NCBI GenBank assembly: GCA_913057435.1
Contig: CAJXNY010000008.1
Span: forward strand, 1 to 64,000
DNA: 64,000 nt
Reading direction: 5' to 3'
Source: an uncultured Oceanospirillaceae bacterium
GTDB taxonomy: Bacteria > Pseudomonadota > Gammaproteobacteria > Pseudomonadales > Balneatricaceae
Of the stretch, positions 8,695 through 18,418 are shown one piece after another. Every line of letters begins with the position of its first letter. Position 1 is the stretch's first letter. The notes under the pieces are model-generated. The model was given only the letters and a program-made list of their open reading frames with translations. It did not search any database and was not told the DNA's origin. Made by a program: the position numbers and the translations under genes.

Positions 8695-9204
8695 ATGATT
8701 CATCTGATTTGTGGTCCGATTGGCGCAGGCAAAACCACGTTGGCGCACCAGCTGGCTACGCAGCATGGTGCGGTGAGGTTTTCGGAAGACGAATGGCTGA
8801 GCCAGCTTTTTGTGCCGGATGCCCCCGAGGGGCTAATGGAGCAGTCAACTGAAGCGATTGCAGGCTGGGCGGTGAGCAAGTACCCCCGTTGCCGGGGGCA
8901 AATCTGGCTGTTATGCCAACAGCTGCTGCCACTGGGTATTCCGGTAGTGCTGGATGGCGCGGCGGCTAACAAGGCCCAGCGGGATCTGATTCGTCAGAAA
9001 GCGGTTGATCATAACGTCGGTTTTCAGCTGCATTATATTGATGCAGATGCCGACACCCGCCGGACACGGGTGATGGCGCGTAATGTCGAGCAGGGCAAAA
9101 CCTGGTCACTGGATGTGACTCCCGGTCTGTTCGATATGATGGAAAGTTTCTTCGAACCGCCAATCGGGGATGAGTTGGAGGCTGCGCAGATCATTCGTAG
9201 CTGA
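8695..9204 (+). CDS. P-loop kinase-like ATPase (zeta toxin / AAA_33 type)
   Basis: A 169-residue P-loop protein beginning MIHLICGPIGAGKTTLAHQL; Walker A is GPIGAGKTT at residues 7-15. The ATG at 8695 is chosen because AAGGA lies about 9 nt upstream; an in-frame ATG 11 codons earlier lacks one. Downstream features include the FSEDEW substrate-site segment, VVLDG (strand with Asp) and an R-rich lid (DTRRTRVMARN). The layout fits small cytoplasmic nucleoside/aminoglycoside-type kinases of the AAA_33 family. Substrate unknown. The gene stands alone. Confidence 0.75.
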   Translation: MIHLICGPIGAGKTTLAHQLATQHGAVRFSEDEWLSQLFVPDAPEGLMEQSTEAIAGWAVSKYPRCRGQIWLLCQQLLPLGIPVVLDGAAANKAQRDLIRQKAVDHNVGFQLHYIDADADTRRTRVMARNVEQGKTWSLDVTPGLFDMMESFFEPPIGDELEAAQIIRS

Positions 9205-9242
9205 TTGATCTGCTAGTCTGTCGTTAAACAGGTTGGTAGCTG

Positions 9243-9923
9243 TTAGCTGTGTATGTCGCCAAGCCCCACCACTGCACCGACAAAGGCTTTAAATTGTTCT
9301 TCTGGCGGGTGAGGTTCTGGCACTAACAAGCCGCGCTGTACAGCCTCGCGTTTGGCGACGGTTTCATACCAGCGGATTAAGTTGGAATGTTTATCTGTTT
9401 CCAGCAGCGCACCGATTGGGTGTTCATAGCACATTCTTACCCAGGGGAAGAAGGCAATATCAGCAATGGAATAGTGGTTGCCGGCAAAATAGTCGTTACC
9501 TGCCAGTAAAGTATTCATAACACCGAGCAGACGGTTAACTTCTTTTTGATAACGCTCGGTGACAGCAGGGAATTTATTATCCCAGGCAGCCGCGAACACT
9601 AATAGCTGACCAAAGTAAGGGCCGAGGCCGCTCATTTGCAGCATTAACATCTCAATGGTTTTGGTCCGTTCGGCTATGTCTTTCGGCAGCAGTTCCCCTG
9701 TTTTTTCTGCCAGGTAATACAGGATTGCGCCAGATTCGGTCACGGTTATATCGCCATCTTTGATAACCGGTATTTTCTGATTTGGATTGAGCCGGGTGAA
9801 CTCATCGGTCATCTGATCGCCGCCCAGGTACAGGCGGTGCGTGTTGTATTCAAGGCCGACCTCTTCCAGAGCGATAGATACTTTCAAGCCGTTCGGCGTT
9901 GCATCGGTATATAGCTCAATCAT
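9243..9923 (-). CDS. Glutathione S-transferase family protein
   Basis: A 226-residue cytosolic GST with an N-terminal thioredoxin-like domain (MIELYTDATPNGLKVSIALEE) and the conserved cis-proline and glutathione-site segment NQKIPVIKDGD..VTESGAILYYL, then an all-helical C-terminal domain with SIADIAFFPWVRM (N-capping motif). The TPNG motif resembles the Nu-class YfcG/YghU enzymes active on disulfides and peroxides. I take the ATG at 9923, which has GAGGGA 7 nt upstream, over an ATG five codons earlier. It diverges from a LysR gene at 10090, probably its regulator. Confidence 0.88.
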   Translation of the reverse strand: MIELYTDATPNGLKVSIALEEVGLEYNTHRLYLGGDQMTDEFTRLNPNQKIPVIKDGDITVTESGAILYYLAEKTGELLPKDIAERTKTIEMLMLQMSGLGPYFGQLLVFAAAWDNKFPAVTERYQKEVNRLLGVMNTLLAGNDYFAGNHYSIADIAFFPWVRMCYEHPIGALLETDKHSNLIRWYETVAKREAVQRGLLVPEPHPPEEQFKAFVGAVVGLGDIHS

Positions 9924-10089
9924 GGTGTTTTCCCTCAACAGTTTGCCGGATGGCTAAACAGGATGGAATTCATTATATTGATTGTAAAAATGCGCAACAG
10001 TAAGCGATTGTACGTATTTTTGATGCAATAATGCGCCCCTTTGTGATTGGAGCGTGATCGCTGAGGTGTTGGGTATCGAGGGGAGTTGT

Positions 10090-10968
10090 GTGAACTGGGA
10101 CGACTTGAAGGTTTTTTTGGCAATTGCCAGGGAAAAGGGGCTGAAGAAGGCAGCCCACCGGCTGGGTATCCACCATACCTCCTGCGCGCGACGTATTAAG
10201 AGCCTTGAAACCCAGTTGGGGGTAACGCTGTTTGATCGCCTGCCGTCGGGCTATGTGTTAACGGAAGCGGGTCAGCAGCTGTATCAGTCTACGCAGATCA
10301 TTCAGCAGGAATTTAACCATATAGAACGGGATATCCAGGGTAAGGATCTGCGTATTGAAGGTGATTTGTGCCTTACGCTACCGAACGGTTTTGCCACACA
10401 CCTGCTGATGCCGGACCTCGAAGAATTTATGCGCATGTACCCGGATATCAATCTGGAAGTGAACATGACCTACGCCGTGAAGGATCTGGCCAGCAGAGAG
10501 GCGGATGTGGCGATTAGGCATGTTGCCATCCCGGCTGATTCCTTGACAGGTAAGCGGGTGGGGCGAGTGTATCGCAGTGCCTATGCCAGTGCTGAATATC
10601 TGGCCGCTCATGATCTGTTGAATGCACCTGAATCCTGCCACTGGTTAGGGTGGGGGGATGCGGACCACCATTTGAAGTGGGCAGGGAAGAATCAGTACCC
10701 TGAAGTTCCTGTCCGGGCCAATCTGTATTCAGATGTGCTGCAACTGAGCGCCATTCAGGCCCATATGGGCATTGCCTCGCTGCCGTGCTTTATGGCGGAT
10801 GGCGTCGCAGGTATACAGCGCATTCCTCAGGTCGCCCCGGTTGCCGGTGACTGGGTCTGGGTATTGGCGCATAAAAATATGGCGAAGAACTCCAGGGTAA
10901 GGGCGTTGATTGATTTCCTGGCCAGGGCGTTTGCCCGGCATGAAGGTAAGATGGCGGGGCAGGTTTGA
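10090..10968 (+). CDS. LysR-family transcriptional regulator (beside GST)
   Basis: About 292 residues starting VNWDDLKVFLAIAREKGLKK, then AAHRLGIHHTSCARRIKSLE, a winged HTH at residues 3-60, followed by a LysR substrate-binding domain. The GTG at 10090 directly follows GAGGGGAG and fits the usual NWDDL opening of this subgroup; the frame extends 12 codons upstream without reason to use it. It is transcribed away from the GST gene with 166 bp between, the classic LysR/target arrangement. The effector is unknown. Confidence 0.86.
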   Translation: MNWDDLKVFLAIAREKGLKKAAHRLGIHHTSCARRIKSLETQLGVTLFDRLPSGYVLTEAGQQLYQSTQIIQQEFNHIERDIQGKDLRIEGDLCLTLPNGFATHLLMPDLEEFMRMYPDINLEVNMTYAVKDLASREADVAIRHVAIPADSLTGKRVGRVYRSAYASAEYLAAHDLLNAPESCHWLGWGDADHHLKWAGKNQYPEVPVRANLYSDVLQLSAIQAHMGIASLPCFMADGVAGIQRIPQVAPVAGDWVWVLAHKNMAKNSRVRALIDFLARAFARHEGKMAGQV

Positions 10969-11220
10969 CAATCGGCACAGGCCAGCAGCTGGCTAATCAT
11001 AAGACGCCATTCCCCGGATTTCTGCCTGAGAGCAGTATAACGGCCAGCCCTGAGGTAAGCACCGTTTCACCGGGGGTCTCAATAATCGATGCTATTTCCC
11101 AGGTATTGAAGGATGGGCATATCGCTTCGCTCTTTTGCCCATCCTGTGGGGCTGGCGGTTTTTCGTGCTACCCGCAGGATGCGGCAAAACGCAGCGTGCT
11201 CATTAATTGCCGCGACGGGT

Positions 11221-11856
11221 TCAGTAGGCCGCTGTAAACCGGACTTGGTGGTGGCGAGGCTTTTCGGCTTCGTCAATCAGCGCGACCGCAAGGTCTTCCA
11301 TGGAAATCGTTGATATCCCCTGGCCATCCACTACTAACTCATCCATCCCCAATCGATATTTTCCCGTGCGCTCGCCTGCAACCAGTTTCGCTGCCGGGCT
11401 GAGGTAGACCCAGTCAACACGCTTTTCTGCCAGGCAGACGGCCAGCTGGCTGGCGCTGGCGTGTCCGATATGCCGTGCGGTAACCGGCAGGAAGGCTGCG
11501 TCTTCAACAACGGTTCTGCCGCCCGTGCCGGGAATGGCCAGGGTGGCGGCACCGCCGACGACGAGTAACCGCACACCGGTGTGTGCCAGTCCGTCCAGTA
11601 CAGCCTGGGTGGTTGGGTCTACAGTATCACCGGGCTCTGGCCGCAGGGCTGAGATCACAATATCCTGGCCAGTGCTGATGCTGGCAACCGCCTGTGCATC
11701 ACTTGCATCAGCGATTAATGTATTGGCGGAGTCCGGCAGTTCTTCAATACGGGCCGGGTTACGAACGACGGCGGTGACATCATGGCCGCGAGACAGTGCT
11801 TCAGCGGTGATTCGACGGCCGACGTTGCCTGTTGCGCCTAATACGGTAATTTTCAT
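11221..11856 (-). CDS. NAD(P)H-binding Rossmann protein (NmrA/YwnB-like)
   Basis: A 211-residue atypical short-chain dehydrogenase opening MKITVLGATGNVGRRITAEA, with the GATGNVG dinucleotide loop at residues 7-13. The family comprises NAD(P)H-dependent oxidoreductases and redox-sensing proteins; no YxxxK catalytic pair is evident, so a sensing or epimerase-like role is possible. AGGAAC lies upstream of the ATG at 11856. It follows the DMT transporter gene on the same strand with a 43-nt gap, and both probably form an operon regulated by the LysR gene at 13000. Confidence 0.82.
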   Translation of the reverse strand: MKITVLGATGNVGRRITAEALSRGHDVTAVVRNPARIEELPDSANTLIADASDAQAVASISTGQDIVISALRPEPGDTVDPTTQAVLDGLAHTGVRLLVVGGAATLAIPGTGGRTVVEDAAFLPVTARHIGHASASQLAVCLAEKRVDWVYLSPAAKLVAGERTGKYRLGMDELVVDGQGISTISMEDLAVALIDEAEKPRHHQVRFTAAY

Positions 11857-11899
11857 GAGAGTCTGTTCCTGAGTTGTTTAGTCTGAATAAAACGAGTTG

Positions 11900-12874
11900 T
11901 TATGCGCTGGTCTGTGTTTTAGCCGCTGGTGCGACAGAGTGTTGCAAGGTTGATGTGTTTGTTCTGCCATGGATTGCATCGCGTTTTAGCAGCAGCATCA
12001 TGCTGAGTACGACTAACAGGCTACCGGGTAGCCAGTGCCAGCTGATCTGTTGAGGCTGGTTGATAAACAGCATCAGCATCGAGGTGAATGGCACCAGATA
12101 GCTGTAGGCCATGACGGCGGCGGGCGTCAGCACGGCGGTTGCACGCTGGGTCAGCCAGAAGGTCATGCCGCTGGAAAATATCCCCAGAAAAGCCAGTACC
12201 AGAGCGTCCTGCAGGGTGAGAGCAAGCAGTTGCTGCGGCGCTTCTATATTCAGTGCCAGCAGTCCCATGAGTACGCTACCGGTCAGCAGGCTCCAGAAGG
12301 TGCGTACATCAGCCCGCTGCGACAGCCAGCCCCGGTTTAATCCCCATTTACTCAGTACCGGGTAGAGTGCTGAGGCCAGGCAGCCGATAAAGAAGGCGGC
12401 GTCGGCACGGCCGAGCTGGAGTGCGACAAAGGTTCCACCTGCTTCTGCCCAGGCCAGCGCCACGGCGCCCACCGCGCCCAGGGTCAGGATCGCCAGTAAC
12501 GGAGCGGCCCGTTGCTCAACACCGGCCAGCCTGCCCAGTCCATAGGCCAGCAAAGGTACGCTGACGTAGAGCGTTGCCATAGAGAGTGCGCTGGTACGGT
12601 GAGCGGCCCAGAACATGGTGCCGAAAAACCCCGCCAGGCAGAGGCCCATAAAGGCGTATAGCGCCAGCCCTGGTAGCCCTGGCCAGCCGCCAGACCTGTC
12701 TCGCATCAATGGCACAATGGCCAGCGCGGCGATGGCAAAGCGGATAGCTGTCAGAAACAGAGGAGGGAGCCCTTCGCTCATCATGCCGACCGCCGGAAAA
12801 GAGACTCCGACGATCAGTGCCCAGAGAAGCATCCCCTGGTGGGCGCGTTGTGTGCTGTGAAGTGTGTCAGCCAT
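11900..12874 (-). CDS. DMT superfamily (EamA) transporter
   Basis: A 324-residue inner-membrane protein with about ten hydrophobic segments in two EamA repeats, for example ILWALIVGVSFPAVG-like near the N-terminus and GIFSSGMTFWLTQRA in the second half, the typical drug/metabolite exporter layout. Substrate unknown. GAGGT precedes the ATG at 12874. It is first in a two-gene operon with the Rossmann protein and is divergent from a LysR gene. Confidence 0.85.
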   Translation of the reverse strand: MADTLHSTQRAHQGMLLWALIVGVSFPAVGMMSEGLPPLFLTAIRFAIAALAIVPLMRDRSGGWPGLPGLALYAFMGLCLAGFFGTMFWAAHRTSALSMATLYVSVPLLAYGLGRLAGVEQRAAPLLAILTLGAVGAVALAWAEAGGTFVALQLGRADAAFFIGCLASALYPVLSKWGLNRGWLSQRADVRTFWSLLTGSVLMGLLALNIEAPQQLLALTLQDALVLAFLGIFSSGMTFWLTQRATAVLTPAAVMAYSYLVPFTSMLMLFINQPQQISWHWLPGSLLVVLSMMLLLKRDAIHGRTNTSTLQHSVAPAAKTQTSA

Positions 12875-12999
12875 GGTGTATTACCTCGGGTGTTATCTGC
12901 TGCTGAGTCCATGGATCTACTTTATTGTGTTTCCACTGGGTTGATAATCGGCTACTTTGGAAAATAGCTGTTGAGTTCAAGTTGACTATGGGGGTGATA

Positions 13000-13905
13000 A
13001 TGGATGAGTTCAGTGCGATTCCGGTGTTTGTGGCGGTTGTCGAGAACGGTGGCTTTTCTGCGGCGGCACGTACGCTTGGAGTGTCTAAATCGGCGGTGAG
13101 CAAGCGTATCAATCAGCTTGAAAAGCAGCTTGGGGTTCGTCTGTTATACCGTACAACCCGCAAACTCAGCCTGACCGAGGCTGGGGAGCGGTACTTCGAA
13201 CATGCTGCCCGCGCATTACAGGCCGCAGCCCAGGCGGAAGATGCGGTGGCGGAGTTACAGGGTGACCCTCAGGGGACGCTGAAAATCTGCGCGCCGATGT
13301 CGTTTGGTCGGCTGCATGTGGCACCGCTGATTCCCAGGCTGTTAAAACGCTATCCGAAGCTGCAGGTCGAGCTGGTGATGGACGACAGAACGACGGACCT
13401 GGTGGCGGCGGGGTTCGATATTGCTATCCGCTCGGGCCGCCTGGCGGACTCGACCCTGGTTGCCCGCAAGCTGGCACCCCTGCGACAAGTGCTGTGTGCG
13501 TCCCCGGAGTATATAGAGCATTACGGACAGCCTGAGACACCAGCGGAGCTGGCCGAACATAACTGCATACTGTTCAGTTATTCCAGCGATGCTAATAAGT
13601 GGACGCTATGTGGCGAAGGCGAGCCTGAGATTGTTCAGGTGTCGGGCAACTATCGGGTTAACAACAGCGAGGCATTACTGGAAGCCTTAAAAGCAGGTAT
13701 TGGTATTGGCCGCTTGCCCACCTTCGTAGCTGGCCCGGATCTTGACTCAGGCCGACTGATACAGCTATTTGAGTCCTGGCAGATCCCTGAACAGATGTTT
13801 TATGCGGTCTTTCCTGAGCGGCGTTATCTGCCAGCCAAAGTGCGTGTGTTTCTGGAGTTCGCCATTGAGCACTTTGGTGGGGATCAGCCGTACTGGGATA
13901 GATAG
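13000..13905 (+). CDS. LysR-family transcriptional regulator (beside DMT transporter)
   Basis: From the ATG at 13000 the product is 301 residues. The HTH reads FSAAARTLGVSKSAVSKRIN, then QLEKQLGVRLLYRTTRKLSLTE, typical of the AaeR/CrgA-like LysR branch, followed by the effector domain (for example VMDDRTTDLVAAGFDIAIRSG). The start has GGGGGTGA immediately upstream; another ATG four codons earlier (12988) is possible. It is divergent from the transporter/Rossmann operon and probably controls it. Confidence 0.87.
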   Translation: MDEFSAIPVFVAVVENGGFSAAARTLGVSKSAVSKRINQLEKQLGVRLLYRTTRKLSLTEAGERYFEHAARALQAAAQAEDAVAELQGDPQGTLKICAPMSFGRLHVAPLIPRLLKRYPKLQVELVMDDRTTDLVAAGFDIAIRSGRLADSTLVARKLAPLRQVLCASPEYIEHYGQPETPAELAEHNCILFSYSSDANKWTLCGEGEPEIVQVSGNYRVNNSEALLEALKAGIGIGRLPTFVAGPDLDSGRLIQLFESWQIPEQMFYAVFPERRYLPAKVRVFLEFAIEHFGGDQPYWDR

Positions 13906-14186
13906 CGGTGCAGGGGAGCCAAAAGAGGCTGGACTGGATGCAGGGTGATTGTTAGCGCTTTCATCAGAACCCCTGCGCTCTGGCAAGCTAGTTTTTCTAC
14001 CTGACTATGTGTTGTTTATACATTGGTTACAGGTTTTTAAAATTAAAATTTTAAATGATTACTATTAGTATGTTTCGGTTTTTTTTGAGTTTTTCTATAT
14101 AGAATCATCATATTTAGGTCATAGCTTTTACGTCTTTTAATCGTTTACTATAACTGCTCAATCAGGACTGGCTTTAAATAAAAGGA

Positions 14187-15650
14187 ATGAAGACAATGTC
14201 TACACTTAGATCCCTGTCAATTGGTAGCGTATTGCTATCATCGGTGTGCTTACTACCGGGAACGGCTTCAGCTTATGAAACGTCACAATGCCCGGTTGAT
14301 CCTGCCTGGATAAGTAATCCATCTCTGCCAGCTGAAGTCAAAAAAAGTGATTCTGATGGCACGTCAAACTTTTGTGATTTCTATCAGTTCTCCACGCAGA
14401 CATTCCTCTACCTGATGTCACCTTCTGGGCAGGGTGATATGCGAAATTTTCAGAAGCAAGCCAGCTATCCGGTGCTGGAGTCTAACAGCGATGGAACGCC
14501 AGCTGACTCCTGTGATGAGAGCATCGTAGGGCCTACTCTGCGGACCAGCCTTGCTAAAGATATGTCCACAGGACAAGCAGGAGGGGGCGCGACCATTTAC
14601 GCTCAGGATGGCAATGTGGTGTATTACGATGTGAGGTTTAACAAATCACTGTGTGATGTAACGAGCAGCGCTGTTGAAATGAATAGCCAAAACCTCATTA
14701 ACTTCCCTTCCGGCACCATGGAATTAAAGTTTGCATGGAAAAAGCTCTCCCAAAGTGAAATCGATGCAGCAACTTTCGTAACACAGAAGCAAGTGCTCTC
14801 TGGTAGCCCGGCTACCCTTGGTCTGGTTGGTATGCATATTGCCGTTGCAACAACGGACCATCCAGAGTTTGTCTGGGCAACCTATGAGCATAAAAAGAAT
14901 ACGCCAGATTGTACTCCTGCCCGTGCAAACACCAACAAAGAATGGATGTTCTCCAGCGAAAGCTGTGCAAACGGGCTGCCAGACTCTGCGGATGAAGATG
15001 ACTCCTGCAAGTTTAACCAGCCGGAAAGTAATCTGACTAGCCCGACGGGCATACCTACCAACATCTGTCGTGTTTTCCCTTATGGTACAGGGAGCTCAGA
15101 CCTCAAAGCAGGTGAAAACATTGCTGATATTACGCAGCAGAATGCAGAGTTGCTTGGTCTCTTAAGCAAGCCGGAGACTACACCGTCAATGAAAACACTG
15201 ACACACTACTTTACAGTCGGAGCGTTATGGGTAACCGATATTACGCAGAGCTCTGGTGGCATAGATGTGCCGAATGAACGCGGCTCTTTACGTCTTGCAA
15301 ACTCAGTTGCTGAAACGGATTATCAGCATGTTGACCTGACGGCTGACTTCTCTAGTAACTGTTTTGGTTGCCATAACTATAAAGGTACATCTGAGGCAGT
15401 TAGTAATAACATTACCTCTCAGGCCCTTAGCCACATATTTACAGATATTAAAATAGGCCAGGGCCTTGATATTGATGTGACGTCTTCAACTGTGATCGCA
15501 GATAACAGCAAGGCTGCTGCTATTTGTGGTGGCGATGAGACGACGAAGGGTGTGTGTGAAAAATCATCAAGCTATCTGAAATGGAATGGCAACTGGACGA
15601 ATATGAATACCAGTGCCGGTTCTGTTTGTGGTTGTACACTGTCTAAGTAA
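14187..15650 (+). CDS. Secreted protein with a single CXXCH haem-binding motif
   Basis: A 487-residue protein with a signal peptide (LRSLSIGSVLLSSVCLLPG, cleavage after TASA) and therefore periplasmic or secreted. It has many cysteines and one CXXCH motif, CFGCH at residues 392-396 (SSNCFGCHNYKG), which suggests covalent attachment of one c-type haem near the C-terminus. I recognise no enzyme domain in the long N-terminal part. The gene stands alone and is followed by a clear terminator. Function unknown; a mono-haem cytochrome-like role is inferred from the motif only. Confidence 0.72.
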   Translation: MKTMSTLRSLSIGSVLLSSVCLLPGTASAYETSQCPVDPAWISNPSLPAEVKKSDSDGTSNFCDFYQFSTQTFLYLMSPSGQGDMRNFQKQASYPVLESNSDGTPADSCDESIVGPTLRTSLAKDMSTGQAGGGATIYAQDGNVVYYDVRFNKSLCDVTSSAVEMNSQNLINFPSGTMELKFAWKKLSQSEIDAATFVTQKQVLSGSPATLGLVGMHIAVATTDHPEFVWATYEHKKNTPDCTPARANTNKEWMFSSESCANGLPDSADEDDSCKFNQPESNLTSPTGIPTNICRVFPYGTGSSDLKAGENIADITQQNAELLGLLSKPETTPSMKTLTHYFTVGALWVTDITQSSGGIDVPNERGSLRLANSVAETDYQHVDLTADFSSNCFGCHNYKGTSEAVSNNITSQALSHIFTDIKIGQGLDIDVTSSTVIADNSKAAAICGGDETTKGVCEKSSSYLKWNGNWTNMNTSAGSVCGCTLSK

Positions 15651-15676
15651 AACAGAAAGCTAGCGCTACGTGTAAC

Positions 15677-15718
15677 AGCGGATTAAAGCTCAGTACCCTG
15701 TCTTTAATCCGCTTTTTA
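15677..15718 (+). terminator. Rho-independent terminator
   Basis: AGCGGATTAAAG (15677-15688) and CTTTAATCCGCT (15702-15713) form a perfect 12-bp stem followed by TTTT, 26 bp after the CXXCH gene. Confidence 0.85.
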
Positions 15719-15751
15719 GTTACTGCCCCCGCAAGCCGTGTTGTTACTCTC

Positions 15752-16252
15752 TCAGTAAGCCCCCTGGCTATAGATCAGCTCGTAGCTGTGACTGTAGATC
15801 TCCAGGATGTTGCCGAACGGGTCTTCCATGTAGATCATGCGGAACGGTTTCTCGCCTGGATAGTAGTAGCGTGGTTTTTCCATCCGCTTTTTCCCGCCTG
15901 CGGCGACGATCTTCTCAGCCAGTTCTTCTACATTTGGGTCTTGTACGCAGAAGTGGAAGATACCGGTTTTCCAGTATTCAAAATTATCAGCTGGATTCTG
16001 CTGGTTTTTGAACTCGAACAGCTCAACGCCAACGCGATCCCCGGTGGACAGGTGAGCGATTCTGAATTTTTCCCAGTGGCTGCCAAAAACATCGGTACAC
16101 ATCTCACCGATCGGGCTCTTATCTTCCACAATCTCGGTTGGCTCCATAATCAGATACCAGCCCATCACCTGGGTGTAAAACTCGACTGCTTTGTCCAGAT
16201 CCGGCACGGAGATGCCGATATGGGAGAAACTTCTCGGGTAAGTGTTGCTCAT
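15752..16252 (-). CDS. VOC (glyoxalase/dioxygenase) family protein
   Basis: A 166-residue single-chain vicinal-oxygen-chelate protein. The N-terminal half begins with FSHIGISVPDLDKAVEFYTQ, supplying the first metal-binding His; the second half has GIFHFCVQDPNVEELAEKIV and the terminal MEDPFGNILEIYSHSYE, supplying His and Glu. This matches glyoxalase-I-like or ring-cleavage-type enzymes; substrate unknown. GGAGGG precedes the ATG at 16252. It is divergent from the LysR gene at 16348 across a 95-bp AT-rich spacer. Confidence 0.85.
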   Translation of the reverse strand: MSNTYPRSFSHIGISVPDLDKAVEFYTQVMGWYLIMEPTEIVEDKSPIGEMCTDVFGSHWEKFRIAHLSTGDRVGVELFEFKNQQNPADNFEYWKTGIFHFCVQDPNVEELAEKIVAAGGKKRMEKPRYYYPGEKPFRMIYMEDPFGNILEIYSHSYELIYSQGAY

Positions 16253-16347
16253 GGGGTTTCCCTCCTGCGTTGAAAGTAACCACAGAATACGGTGAGAGTA
16301 TGATCAAGTATAATTATCATTAACCATAATCATGAGTGCAAAATGTA

Positions 16348-17217
16348 ATGATTAATCCGATCTGGCTACGTACCTTCTGTACGCTGGTGGAGGTGGGGCA
16401 TTTCACCCGCACGGCTGAGCGTCTGCACATGACGCAGTCGGGCGTCAGCCAGCAGATTCGTAAACTTGAAGCGCAACTGGAGCAGCCGTTGCTGGCCCGG
16501 CATGGCAAACAGTTCACCCTGACGGCAAGTGGTGAGCGACTTTATCAGCAGGGGCGTACGGTCATCAACGCACTGTCTGAGCTGGAACAAAGCGTCGCTC
16601 AGGACCCCGCCTATGAAGGTCAGGTCCGGCTGATGTCACCGGGAAGTGTCGGGCTCAAACTGTATCCGCAGCTGTTGGCACTGCAGGTGGAGCACCCCGC
16701 GCTGGTGGTCGATTATCGCTTTGCATCCAACGGGCAGGTGGAACAGTCGATTGCCGGGTATGAGGTGGATATTGGCTTTATGACCCGGCCCGCCAGCCTG
16801 GCGGAGGTCCGTTGCCAGCCGATAGCCACTGAAGCACTGTTACTGGTAACCCCCGCGACCGTTACTGAGCCCGACTGGGCGCAGCTTTTACAGCTCGGTT
16901 TTATTGGTCACCCCGATGGTGAGCACCATGCCGGTTTGCTGCTGAGCGCTAACTACCCTGAGTTTCAGCACAGCCATCAGTTTTCCCTGATGGGCTTCTC
17001 CAATCAGATCAATCTGATTCTGGAGCCGGTCAGTCGGGGGTTGGGTTTTACCGTCCTGCCTGCCCACGCGGTGCAGAGCTTTCACAACCCGCAGCTGATC
17101 CACAGCCACCGCCTTGCCGTGCCGGTAGATGAAACGCTTTACCTCAGTCACCATCGCAACCGGGCGCTTGCTGCCAGGGTAAAAACCGTGATCAACCAGG
17201 TGGAAGGGTGGCTTTAG
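16348..17217 (+). CDS. LysR-family transcriptional regulator (beside VOC gene)
   Basis: A 289-residue LysR protein: [20 protein letters not shown] then [20 protein letters not shown] at the N-terminus, followed by the effector domain. The ATG at 16348 is preferred over a GTG four codons upstream. The divergent VOC gene starts 95 bp away, so that gene is the likely target. No effector can be inferred. Confidence 0.86.
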   Translation: MINPIWLRTFCTLVEVGHFTRTAERLHMTQSGVSQQIRKLEAQLEQPLLARHGKQFTLTASGERLYQQGRTVINALSELEQSVAQDPAYEGQVRLMSPGSVGLKLYPQLLALQVEHPALVVDYRFASNGQVEQSIAGYEVDIGFMTRPASLAEVRCQPIATEALLLVTPATVTEPDWAQLLQLGFIGHPDGEHHAGLLLSANYPEFQHSHQFSLMGFSNQINLILEPVSRGLGFTVLPAHAVQSFHNPQLIHSHRLAVPVDETLYLSHHRNRALAARVKTVINQVEGWL

Positions 17218-17486
17218 AGGGCTTTTGTGGGGCACCTTATTCAGGTGTCCATAAGCCGCTAGCGTTTCAAACTGAAAAAATCGCTACGTTTTTACGGCTT
17301 CACTCAGCGTACGTCTGATGAAAATCATAATTTTATCTGCTGGGTGCTGTAACCATGAAAATTTAAATCGCTGTGCAGGTAGTTAAGAAAATGGCAGACG
17401 GCTATGCTGTGTTTTGACTGGCTCTGCACATCGGTAATGCGCAGGGTCATGATTTGAATTTTGTTCAACATGGAGCAAAGCTTAGG

Positions 17487-17888
17487 ATGAACGTTAAATA
17501 TAAAGGTTCTTGCTTGTGTGGTGGGGTTACATTTGGTGTTGATGGTTTTAATGAACAGGCTGCCAACTGTCATTGTACAATGTGTCGTAAATTTCATGGG
17601 GCTTCTTTTGGTACGCTGGTTGGTGTTAGCGGTTTGAAGTGGTTATCAGGAAAAGAATCACTCAAACATTTCACTGCTTCAAATGGTACAGTTCGAACTT
17701 TTTGTAATGAGTGTGGTTCTAGTTTGGGGTTTCGTGTAAAGGGAGCCTCAATTGAAGAAATTGAGCTGGCTATTTCTACGTTTGATGAATGCATCCCGGT
17801 AAAAATTAATGCTCAAATATACACCAATTATAAAGCTAGCTGGAGTCAGCTACAAAATGATTTGCCCGTATTCGGTGAGGGGAAATAG
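17487..17888 (+). CDS. GFA-domain (glutathione-dependent formaldehyde-activating, CENP-V type) protein
   Basis: A 133-residue zinc-binding protein with the GFA cysteine pattern: GSCLCGGV near residue 10, NCHCTMCRKFHGASFG near 30, and RTFCNECGSSLGFR near 75. Most members are S-thiol-glutathione lyase-like or of unknown function. The ATG at 17487 follows GGAG about 12 nt upstream. From here base composition becomes AT-rich, the left edge of the accessory stretch. Confidence 0.85.
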   Translation: MNVKYKGSCLCGGVTFGVDGFNEQAANCHCTMCRKFHGASFGTLVGVSGLKWLSGKESLKHFTASNGTVRTFCNECGSSLGFRVKGASIEEIELAISTFDECIPVKINAQIYTNYKASWSQLQNDLPVFGEGK

Positions 17889-18418
17889 ATACAGCGGTTG
17901 GTCTGGAAATATTACGTGTAAATGTACTTAAAAGGGCTAAGTTCAGTTAGTTGATTGTTTTATTAAAATTTCCAACTAACTGTATTTAGACTATTTCTTT
18001 CTTTCGCTTAATGGTGTTTTCGAACATGAACGCTAGAAAAATGGCCAAAGGGGTAGCGTTCTGGTGATCGGGATAAATATAGAAGGGAGGGCGTAACCGT
18101 TTATAAAAAATCGATGTGATCTTGAGACTAATTGGTCTGGACTGGTTTTTTTATTCTAACTGTGCCTTTTTATTTTCATCCGTTAAGCTAAGTTTATTTA
18201 ATTAATGAGTGTGGCTTGCTTGGTAATTAACGCTACCAATTTTGAGTTTTACTTTGAAGTTTCTCTATGATTAATAAAGACAGTGTTTTTTATGATCTGT
18301 TGTTGATAGACAGATCAATATAATCTTTCTGTTTATGTAAATTGATGGTGTCTTGGCCTTAATGGCAGGTTGAGAGGTCAATTGATCTGGCTGAATTTGT
18401 TATAATTGAGGTGTTAAC
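17889..18418. other. AT-rich gene-free stretch with two inverted repeats
   Basis: No coding sequence is apparent. CAGTTAGTT (17944-17952) pairs with AACTAACTG (17974-17982), a 9-bp stem that could end the GFA transcript. AACGCTA (18029-18035) pairs with TAGCGTT (18054-18060). The last 100 bp must contain the promoter of the next gene. Confidence 0.45.

Noticed and set aside
11112-11145. Terminator after the LysR gene at 10090
   Set aside because: GGATGGGCA/TGCCCATCC is a 9-bp repeat but with a 16-nt loop, no U-tract, and lies 145 bp after the stop.
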